From Pseudomicrostroma phylloplanum (taxonomy: Eukaryota > Basidiomycota > Exobasidiomycetes > Microstromatales): DNA of 64,000 nucleotides. Positions 37,846 to 46,800 of the stretch are shown in pieces. The stretch spans positions 372,001-436,000 of the forward strand of contig BCHS01000013.1 of NCBI GenBank assembly GCA_039545275.1. Reading direction: 5' to 3'. How positions within the stretch are numbered: position 1 is the first letter of the stretch; each line of letters begins with the position of its first letter. A program made the position numbers and the translations under genes. The notes beneath the pieces are model-generated. The model saw only the letters and a program-made list of their open reading frames with translations, was not told where the DNA came from and searched no databases.

Positions 37846-38496
37846 GACTAGGAAGGAGCGTACGAGGATCGTCAATAGCACTGATCTAGTCCACAAGGCA
37901 GCGAGCGACGTCTGGTAGGGAAGCATCACCACCTTGCTTCCTGACCGACTCCCTTTCCGTCTCTCTCCCGACTGGAGTCGCACCCAGACAGCCGCGCGCG
38001 CCGCCCCCTCGGCACTCCAAGATCCTCGAAAGCTCACCCCTCTCCCCTTCCTCTTCTTCTTCTTTTTCCTCACTCAATTTCGCAAGCTTACGTATTGTAG
38101 TGACCCCCTCGCGCTCCTCCTACAGGCGTCACTCTATCCTGCTTGCCAGACCAACTTGAGATTGACCTCTTAAAAGGGTCGTCTCCCTGTTCACTTTTTC
38201 TAGTGGACGGGCCTCTGGAGGATCGTATTATTGACTTCTTGGCCTGATGATGGCTGGGGGGTCGATCTGACTGGGGAACAGATTGCAGCAGGATTGCAGG
38301 GATGGAAGCGGGGCTGGAGGGGGTGCAGAGGAGAAGGTGAGGGTGAAGACTCAAGAAGGAGAGGTGTGCATTGGCTGCTTGTACACGGCACAGGCCCACG
38401 AAAGTGAATGGCAAGATTCACGCAACACTCATGGTACGAACGGCAGTGAAGTGACAGACGATATGCTGGAGGCAACACGGCGACCTACGACTCTCA
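37846..38496. promoter_or_regulatory. intergenic region upstream of TAF10
   Basis: It lies between two minus-strand genes and holds the TAF10 promoter and the 3' UTR of the fusion gene. A pyrimidine tract at 38042-38080 (plus strand) is the clearest feature. No gene is recognised; a 5' UTR intron of TAF10 is possible but unproven. Confidence 0.45.
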
Positions 38497-40622
38497 CTAT
38501 GTAATGGTCCAGCCCAGCTTCTTGCCTGCCCAGAAAGGCACTACCTGCACCTTGTCCTTCCTCTCGTCCCCCACATTTCGATGCTCAGGGTGGATACACA
38601 CCACCGGCACCTTGCCCTCCTCTCCCTCCACCGCACTCCTCTTCAGCTTCAAGTTCTGACTCGATGCGCTTAGCGGCGCCTTGTAGAACCGCCTGCCGTG
38701 CGTAGAGACGAAGCCCTCGAGCTTGTCCAGTGCGCCAAAGGACTCAAGGAGGTGTGCGCAGAGCGGGATCAGGATGATCGACGTGTACACCCCAGCCGCA
38801 CATCCGCACCCGATCAGAGCTTCTGCCCCACCGTGTGTAGCGGCCGAGGGATACTTGTTCGCCAGAGGATGCGGGGCGCTATCTGACCCTAGGAAGAAGC
38901 GCTCGTGCCCTGAAGCGATCACCTCACGCAAAGCCCTCCGGTCATCGGGCGTCTTGGCGACGGGCTTGCAGAAGTTGAGGGGCTTGCCAGCCCAATCGTC
39001 GATGATCAGGTCAAGGTGGTGGGGAGTGATCGAGCAGGCGACGGTGGACCCGCAGGCTTTCACTGCTTCGACGGCGGCTCGAGTTGTGGCGTGCTCTAGG
39101 ACGATTCGCAGGTCTGGGAAGCGGGCGTGGATCTTGTGCAGGTGGGAGAGGAAGGTAGCTTCGGCGTTGAGGATGGTGATGTCCTATACGAAAGCGGCAA
39201 GCAAAAGTCAGATCGTCGTCCTGATGCAGCTATGATGCCACGTTGACTCACCTTGTCTGCATCGCTAGGGACCTCGCCGTGCAAGTTCAACACCAGGTCG
39301 TGCTCCTGCATTGCCTCAAATACCGGATAGTATGTCTCATAATTCTCGATACCTCCATCGCTGTTCGTGGTCACTCCTCTCGGGTAGCTCTTCACGCCCT
39401 TGACCACACCGCTCTCCTTCGCCAACTTGATCTCCTCTGGCGTCAAGCTAGGCGAGAGATACAAGGTCATCCAGAAGTCCGTCTGTGGGGCGAGGGCCTT
39501 CAGAGACTTGTGGTAGTCGACTGCCATCTTTGTGGTCGTGATGGGCGGAACCAAGTTGGGCATCACGTACGCCAAGGAGACTCCTCCCTGAGCTACGTGA
39601 GGTGCAATCAGCTCAGACATGGGACCTTGTCGAAGGTGAACGTGGAAGTCGGCCGGAGAGTTGATCTCAAGCTCTTGAACCGAGGTAGAAGAGAGCGTCG
39701 ATGTTGAAGCGACAGCATCGGCCTGCTGCTTTTTGCTAGGTTGACCCTGCTGGTCGCCATTCGTACCCTCCCGCTTCCTCTTGGAAGAGCTGTCCGCACC
39801 AGCAGCCAAACCATCGCTGCTAGGGGCAGCCTTGCCATTCTGAGCTGCCTCTCCCTCTGCGCCCTCCATCTCCTCGTCCTCAGAGTCCGAACATTCAGAG
39901 TCTACCTCTCCATTCTTCCCTGCTGCTGCCTCTGCCGCCTGCTCTGCTTTGTCCTTGACCTCCGGAGGCGGCTCGATGACGGGTAGGCTAGCATCGTAGA
40001 CGTATGCCATCCTCCAGATCGTCTCTCCGCGCTTGCCGTGATGCACCAGCTCCCTCTCACTAGATATGCCTGTCGTCGACTCTGCAATGAAGTCGTGGTT
40101 GCCCTTGAGAGGCTTCAGGAATGAGGTAGCCATGAGGCCTTTGCGCATGGCCTCGCCAATGGGCTGGTAGTCCGTCATGATGTGGAGCTCACAGCCATCC
40201 TTGAGCTTCGGCCTGAGGTCATAGAGAAATTTGGTGTTCAAGACTCGCCTCTTCTCATGCCTCTTCTTGAACCAAGGGTCGGGGAAGTTGTGAGAGAAGA
40301 AGACAATCGAATCGTCCGGGAGCATGTTGATGAGCTGCAAGTTGGCATTGGCGCAAATTCCCCGCAAGTTGGTGAGTTTGCCAGCCTCTCTCTTGGCTTC
40401 GACCTGCTCTACGTAGTGGTCCCGGATCTCATTGCCGATGCAGTTCCACTCTGGGTGTTTCTTTGCAAGGTTCGCAGTGAACAGCCCCGGACCACAGCCT
40501 ACATCGAGGGCAAGCGGAGCTTCGCGCCCGAACATGGCCTGCTGGTCGATGGCCGGGAGCTGCTCGTACATGCTGAAGGGGTTGCGGTGAAGCCTGTGCT
40601 TGTACTTCCCTTTGCGAGGCAT
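38497..40622 (-). CDS. URA4: fusion: bacterial-type tRNA (guanine-N7) methyltransferase + dihydroorotase
   Basis: Two exons, 40622-39252 and 39183-38497, 685 residues. Residues 1-210 are a TrmB-type methyltransferase: AdoMet motif LDVGCGPG, FPDPWFKKRHEKRR and HIMTDYQPIGEAM; this class makes m7G46 in tRNA. The PDPW form is the bacterial one; eukaryotic Trm8 has PDPHFK. Residues 211-319 are an acidic then basic linker with an NLS-like KRKR. Residues 320-685 are a complete class II dihydroorotase: HVH (327/329), Lys411 in VKSYP, His448 in NLHGE, His488 in LEHATTR and Asp558 in LGSDSAPH, with spacing close to that of E. coli PyrC. It closes N-carbamoyl-aspartate to dihydroorotate in pyrimidine synthesis. 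No suitable internal Met precedes HVH, so a separate dihydroorotase start is unlikely. It is divergent from UTP5. Confidence 0.92.
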
Positions 40623-40932
40623 GGTGGACGATGATCTATGGGAGATGTATGAGAAGGAGCAGAAGATGTGTTACTTTCCCTGCTCCGGGACAGCCGCCTC
40701 TAAAGATCTTCCTCCCGTACCGCCAAAAGTGGATAGACGGAACGGAAGCGCGCAATCGCAGGCTCCGCCCAATAAAATTTGATCCGAGGCGCACGACGGT
40801 GAAGCAGGAAGATCCTACCAAGCTCACACACGCACGCACACGGCCATCTACTCCCTCTTCCTAGACTGTATATATCATACCATTGAAGAGCCCGGTAGAC
40901 GCCCTTTTCGTCCATACCTATCGCCCTTCGTC
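40623..40932. promoter_or_regulatory. divergent promoter region of the fusion gene and UTP5
   Basis: Both genes start outwards. A TATATAT sequence at 40869-40875 lies about 58 bp before the UTP5 ATG and may be its TATA box. Confidence 0.5.
40869..40875 (+). promoter_or_regulatory. TATA-like element before UTP5
   Basis: TATATAT in otherwise GC-rich sequence, close to the UTP5 start. Position and composition suggest a core promoter element; not tested. Confidence 0.35.
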
Positions 40933-43623
40933 ATGGCCAAGAAGACACAGTCTCGGGCGCAGGCCAAAGCTGCGTCCAAGTCTCGCCCAGCTTCCACCTC
41001 GCAGCCCACATCAAGCTCGGCCACCCTCGCCCCCATCACTGCCTTCTCCCCCTTCTCCCCTCACTTCGCGATCCTCACACAGGCAATCGATCGTCATCGC
41101 TTGACCATCTACTCGACATCTTCAAGTGGTACCAGCAGACTTTTGGTCGACTACGTCTTGCCTTCTGGCAGCAGTGACTCAACCCAGAGTGCTCAATGCT
41201 CGGCCCTGTGCTGGGTCAAGCTCCCTTCCTCCGCTTCGTCGTCAACGAACGAGAGCCCTCAAGCCAAGAGGCAAAAGAAAGGAGGCAGAGCTTTGCTCAG
41301 TGCTGCGAAGGAGACTACTACAGCTTCAACAAAGCCTGTCCTTGCTCTCGGTCTGCAATCTGGCCAGGTCCACCTCTTCGACCTGAGCCAAGGAAAGGTG
41401 ATTCGTGTGCTGACAGACGCAGCGGCAGGGACGAGCAGCGCAAGCGCAAGCAATGCCATCACCTCTATGAGCTATGCCACCGACGCATCAGCATCCAAGC
41501 TTTACGCAACGGCAAAGGACGGCGTTGTGAGAGTCTGGTCTCTACAGTCAGCTGCTGCAGCTCTGGACTCGTCAGCATCAGCGTCTACAAGTGGTCTGCA
41601 ACCCACAGGCAAGGTGACCCTGCAGTCTCAATCATCGGCACCAAACACCCTCGTCTCTGTATCTCCCTCTGCATCTCACCTTCTTGTCGCAAACCATACC
41701 ATCACCCGGATAGATGAGTCGACTTCGTCTACCAAGTCATCTTACACTTCTCATGCAAGCCCAATGACCCATCTGACATGGATCGATGACGAGCACTTCG
41801 TATCGGCTGCAAAGAACGATCCAGTTCTGTACGTCTGGAAGAGCGCTAGATCGAAGGCTCCGATTGGAACTATCGAGCTTGAGCAGGGCGAAGATGTCAT
41901 TAGGGTCGAGTCTCGCGCGGGAGTCGTTGTGGTGGTAGGCTCGCAGGGTTTCGTAGGGGTCTACGATACCGCGGCACTGGTCGCAGAGGACACCGTCAAG
42001 GGGACAAAGCTAGTCAAGGCTACTTCCACGTCTACATCGAGCAGTCTGGTGGACGTGAGACTCGACGAGGCCGGCGGCAGGCTAGACCTCGCCCGCCTGG
42101 TCAAAGGCGTCAAGCTGGACCTCGCCTCTACTCAGATCAAAGACCCGGCCACTTCCTCACTTCTTTCGGTTCTGAGCATACCCAAGACCAGCGCAAATGC
42201 TAACCTGCTAGCGTCTGGAGATGACAGCACAGTGACTACAGGCAACAGCTCGCTACAGCGGTATAGCGACGCTACAGCCATGGCTGGCAAGCAGAGTGGA
42301 GCCAATTCTTCGTCTGCTCCTGTCGGCTCGGACGGAATGCTGATCGAAGGCAACAGCCGTCTGGCTGAGGACCAGGATGACGCTCTGAACCAGGAAGGCG
42401 GAGGCGTGGATGACGAGCGCAGTCTCGAAGACCGGCTGCGCGGACTGCGTGTCATTAGGAAAGCTACCAGGTCAAAGAAGGCTGACGGGGGGGATTCCTC
42501 TTCGGAGTCGGACGAGAATGAAGATGCTGCTGCATCGCGAGCGAGCGCACCCAACACGTCCCTCTCCCTTGCCACCTCTCTCTCGCAAGCCCTGCACTCC
42601 TCAGACTCCTCCCTCATCTCCTCCCTTCTCACCTCTGCAAATCCCGATCTCGTCAAGGGCACCGTCTTGCGTATCTCGGGACCCAACGCCGTCCTTCTCT
42701 TGGAAGCCTGCGTGACCCGCCTCAACGCCTCTAAGCGCGGCCCGCAAAAGGCCCGCGGAATGGTCGAGTGGATCAAGTGGACCCTGCGTCTGCACGCCGG
42801 GTACCTGATGAGCCTGCCCGGCCTCACGAGTCGACTTGCCAGCCTGCACTCGAGCCTCAGCGCCAGGCTGAACGGACATGACCGAATGCTTGCCTTGCAG
42901 GGTAGGCTGGAGCTTGTCCTGGGACAGATTGAGCTGCGGGCGGACTACGATGTCGTCAAGGCAAAAGTGCAGGGCGCTTCGGCTCGACCTGGTGCTGGTG
43001 TTGCTAGGATCGAGAAGGAGGGCAAGGTCTGGAAGGAGGACGAGGATGACTCGGATGAGGATGAGGAGGACGTGGAGGAGGTAGGCGAGGGGATGGACGT
43101 CGATGAAGACGGATCGGCCGCCGAGGACGATGATGATGAGGATGACGACTCAGACTCGGATTCTGATGACGATGAAGACGACAGCGACATCGACGTCGAA
43201 GCAGGGGAAGAAGAAGGCGACGTAGAAGACGTCGGTCTCGACTCGCGCGTCAACGGCTCCTCCGTTCCGAAAGCTGGAGCAGGTGCTGCCTCGTCAGACG
43301 ACGATGACGATGAAGACGACATTGTCCGTCCTGCTTCTCGTCTCGCCCGCAAGGTCAAGCCGGCAGCGGGCAAGGGCAAGAAGGGCAAAGCGGCATCTCC
43401 GGATGAGTCTGAAGAGGATGACGACGATGATGATGAGCTGATGGAGGGCTCAGAGGACGAGGAAGAGGACGAGGAGGACGAGTCGGATCTGCTGGACGAC
43501 GATGATGATGAGGATGATGAAGACGACGAGGACGAGGACGAAGATGGAGAGGGTGGACTCATTGACGATGAAGCCGAGGAGGCCTCCGAGGATGAGGAAG
43601 AACAGAGCAGTGAAGAGGAGTAG
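40933..43623 (+). CDS. UTP5: U3 snoRNP/t-UTP protein Utp5 (WDR43)
   Basis: Single exon, 896 residues. Utp5 is part of the t-UTP complex that starts 90S pre-ribosome assembly and helps rDNA transcription in the nucleolus. WD-type blades are visible in the first 350 residues (VLALGLQSGQVHLFDLSQGK, LYATAKDGVVRVWSL, MTHLTWIDDEHFVSAAKND). The Utp12-type C-terminal helical domain follows at about 535-675 (VKGTVLRISGPNAVLLLEAC, MVEWIKWTLRLHAGYLMSL). The last 200 residues are almost entirely Asp/Glu/Ser, interrupted by a basic patch (KVKPAAGKGKKGK). This acidic tail is longer than in yeast Utp5 (643 residues in all). The ATG is followed by a Lys-rich N-terminus. Confidence 0.9.
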   Translation: MAKKTQSRAQAKAASKSRPASTSQPTSSSATLAPITAFSPFSPHFAILTQAIDRHRLTIYSTSSSGTSRLLVDYVLPSGSSDSTQSAQCSALCWVKLPSSASSSTNESPQAKRQKKGGRALLSAAKETTTASTKPVLALGLQSGQVHLFDLSQGKVIRVLTDAAAGTSSASASNAITSMSYATDASASKLYATAKDGVVRVWSLQSAAAALDSSASASTSGLQPTGKVTLQSQSSAPNTLVSVSPSASHLLVANHTITRIDESTSSTKSSYTSHASPMTHLTWIDDEHFVSAAKNDPVLYVWKSARSKAPIGTIELEQGEDVIRVESRAGVVVVVGSQGFVGVYDTAALVAEDTVKGTKLVKATSTSTSSSLVDVRLDEAGGRLDLARLVKGVKLDLASTQIKDPATSSLLSVLSIPKTSANANLLASGDDSTVTTGNSSLQRYSDATAMAGKQSGANSSSAPVGSDGMLIEGNSRLAEDQDDALNQEGGGVDDERSLEDRLRGLRVIRKATRSKKADGGDSSSESDENEDAAASRASAPNTSLSLATSLSQALHSSDSSLISSLLTSANPDLVKGTVLRISGPNAVLLLEACVTRLNASKRGPQKARGMVEWIKWTLRLHAGYLMSLPGLTSRLASLHSSLSARLNGHDRMLALQGRLELVLGQIELRADYDVVKAKVQGASARPGAGVARIEKEGKVWKEDEDDSDEDEEDVEEVGEGMDVDEDGSAAEDDDDEDDDSDSDSDDDEDDSDIDVEAGEEEGDVEDVGLDSRVNGSSVPKAGAGAASSDDDDDEDDIVRPASRLARKVKPAAGKGKKGKAASPDESEEDDDDDDELMEGSEDEEEDEEDESDLLDDDDDEDDEDDEDEDEDGEGGLIDDEAEEASEDEEEQSSEEE
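43028..43620 (+). repeat. acidic low-complexity (GAC/GAT/GAG)n coding tail of UTP5
   Basis: Dense runs of GAC, GAT and GAG codons. Slippage-prone DNA; on the opposite strand it creates a long poly-Ser open frame that is an artefact. Confidence 0.85.
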
Positions 43624-43857
43624 AGGTATCGACATCCTATTCAAATCAATCGCGAAGCCCGTCTTGTTTAGTCACATTCAATCACTATCGCACTTCAGAG
43701 TTCATTTCGTCTTGTGATGGTCAGAGAGCAGGTCGAATCCAATTGATCGCGTAAGGTCGGTCGCAAACGGGTAGCCCCAATGACTAGTAGTACAACATCA
43801 CCTCTCTTCTTCTCTCAAAAGAAAGGGTATACTGTAGGTCCTCCCACCACACTCTGC
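43624..43857. other. convergent intergenic region
   Basis: Between the 3' ends of UTP5 and NUD1/Cdc11. Relatively AT-rich. Nothing else seen. Confidence 0.5.
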
Positions 43858-46800
43858 TCATCTCCTTCCACCCTGCATCCCCTCTTCCCCTCTCAGCCAC
43901 TGCTCCGCCGCACGCACCTCCTCATCCGTAAGCACAAGTCCATCGAGCCACTCCAAGCGCGGGCAGACCATTCCCAACGTTCCCCTGTGCAGCATCCGCT
44001 TGAGCGCAAAGCTCTCCGGTAAGGTACGGGCAAAGCGAGCATCAGAGAGGGCGTAGGTGCTCGTACTGGAGGCTGCTGCTGCCAGCGACGAGGCAGAGAC
44101 GGGCGGGAGGAGCGTCGCATCTGCGTCAATCCCGTTGCCGTTGGCGATTGTTGGGGCAGAAGCAGGAGCAGGGTGCCGCTTGTGGAAGAAGGACTTCTCC
44201 CAGCCTTCCACCTCCTCCTCTTGACCCTTCTCCGCCACGTGCTTCGCCTGCTGCAGAGCCGTGTCCGGCCGCACGATCTGGAAGTTCGGGATTGGCGCGA
44301 GATTCGCCGGAGAGACGGCGTGCGGCGTCGCTTGACTGTTGCTTGGGCGACTTGCAGAGCCATGCTGGCTCTCTACCCCAGCGGGGGAGGCGAGCAGCAT
44401 AGGTGGGTACATCCCCAATGTGAGCGGGTTCATCCTCGTATCCAGCACACTCAACGTCTCGCACCCCTCCAGCGCCTCGAGCAAGTTGCGCGTCTTTCCC
44501 ACCCGCGAACCGACCATGCTCAATCTCTTCAGGTCCCTCAGGCCGGAGAAACATCCCTTGGGCAACTTGGAGAAGAGGTTGTGGTCGAGGTTCAGATGGT
44601 GCAGTGTTGGGAAGAGGGAGGAAAAGTTCGAAGGGAGCGTCTCGAGTTGGCAGGCTGACAGCTCGAGGTATACCAATTGTGTGAAAGCCGGCGGGGGACG
44701 TGGAGCTGAGGCGTAGAGGGACAAGTCACGGCCGAAGGCGTTACCTGACAGGAAGAGCCTTCTAGCGTCTTTTACTTGGCTGGCGGGCCAGAGGAAGCCG
44801 CCGCGGTCGTTGAGCTGCTGCCGCACACTGAGGTTCTCGAGCTTGCTGAGAGAACCTAGATGCTCGATGCGCTCCAGAGCACAGAAGTCTGCATACAGAG
44901 TGCGAAGGTCCTTGGCGGGTAGTACGTCCAACTCGCTCAAGCGAGCATTCGAGCTCACGCGCAACACCCTCAGCTTTGGCATACTTGGCTCCAGATCGAG
45001 TCGGCTCAGATCATTCGAGCTGACATTGAGCGACTTGAGGTGCCGGCAAGTTGCGAGGCCTCGGATCGTAACGATACGATTGTGCGACACATCAAGTGTC
45101 GAGAGCTTCCTCCACGAGCTTGTCTGCAGGTTGAGGACAGTCAGCTTGTTGCCCCGTAGCGACAAAGTATGAAGATGTGATAGACCGAGAATGCCATTCA
45201 GGGTCTTGATACCATTGTGCTCCGCTTTGAGGTATCGCAGATGCTGAAGACATTCCAGAGAGGAGAGATCGTCAACCTCATTGTGGCTGATGTCCAGTGT
45301 CTCGAGGTGCAGAAGATGGCCGAACGAAGCGATCGAAGGTACCTGGTTGAAGGATACTGTGAGACTCTTCAGGGTGGATGGCAAGCCCGTGAAGTAGCTG
45401 ATCTCGTTGTCGTCCAGCGCGACTTCCTCGAGCTTCGGCAGAAACTCCTTCAGCCGAACAACACTCTCCAGCTTTCGCCCTCTTAGGTCGATCGTCTTCA
45501 GTTCGTCCCAATCTGGGACCCAAGGCGCCACATCTGTGATCACCTCGACCATCCTGTCGTGAGCGAGCTCGAAGCTGGCTTGCGTGAGGAAGGTCTTGTC
45601 TACAGCTGAGTCGTCGAAGTTCCACACAGACCGTCCAGCCACAGCTCCATCGCCGCGGCCGCGACTTGATGCGAGGGATTTTTTGGAGGCGTTGAAGGGA
45701 CTTTGGATGCGCGATGGCTGTTGGCTGAAGCGAGACGTAGGCGACGGAGCCTGCCATGAGTCCTCCGTGTCTTCGTCATCCTCCGCATCCAGAGCCTTTG
45801 CAGTCACACCTGGGCGTCCTCCTTCTTGAACGGCCTGCTCTTCCTGCATCGTCAAAGCCGCAACTTGCCTGAGCAGCTCCTGAATCTGTGCAGCTCGAGC
45901 GCTTTGCGATCCATTCGACCTGGAGAGGGGAGCCTTCTGAGACCCTCGTACCGACTTTGCCTTTGGCGTAGCATCCTTGTCCTCCCACGAGTCGTCAATA
46001 TCCTTCAGTGGACTCGAAGAGAACATCTTGCCTGTGGTCTTGCCGTCTGCAAAGCTGATGGAGCGAGGTGGCTGCAGCAGGCGATTCGATACCGGTGTTG
46101 CCTCCATACTCGCCACTCCCTTCAGGATCGACCGTGGTGGTTGCGGCGTGTTGAAAGCGGAAGAAGAGCCTCCTGCTCTCAACGGAGTAGACGTGAGTGA
46201 TATCCGCTCTCTTGCCACGGCCGCCGAGGTGAGGTCGTCAATGGGACCTGTAGCAGACTCAGGAAGCTGATCCTGCGTCCTGACTTCCTCGTCCTCCTCC
46301 ATGTGAGAGAGTTGCGTGAGTCCAGTAGCATCACTTTTGGTGGTATCGCCGTCTTCGGAAGGAACTACTTCATGCCTGAGCCCAGATCCCCTGCTTGGTA
46401 CGACATTCGGCGATTGCACCATCGCATACGTTGGCCGCAGGATAGGAGGAGTGCCCCCAGCGCTCCTGCTGTGCGAAGCGCGAGGCTGTACCGGAGTGGC
46501 TTGGGGCATCTTCTGTTCTGCTGCAGGCCGAATCGGCTCAGCAGGCCGTGACAATGATGCCGGGGACTCTTTCGGACTGCTGGAGCCAAAGCTTTCAATG
46601 TTCTTGAAAGGGTCACTCGAGTCGCTGGTTCCGCTGTTGTCTGCACTATGACCTCGCTGGACTCTCAGGTGAGGCGCATTGGCTAGCGTACTGATAGGTG
46701 GAGCCGGAGGCGAAGGCAGGGTCTCGTTAGAGACCTCTTGTATCGGCTCGACAGCACGCCGTGGCAGACTGCGAGTCGGGAGGATAGCCGGCGCAGGGGA

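Noticed and set aside
37846..38496. A small gene upstream of TAF10
   Set aside because: Open frames are short, Pro/Ser-rich and do not resemble any family.
38497..40622. Two separate adjacent genes (methyltransferase and dihydroorotase)
   Set aside because: The frame is continuous through the linker, has no stop or splice need, and offers no suitable Met close before the dihydroorotase HVH motif.
42945..43562. 205-codon poly-Ser frame on the minus strand
   Set aside because: It is the reverse complement of the Asp/Glu-rich tail of UTP5.
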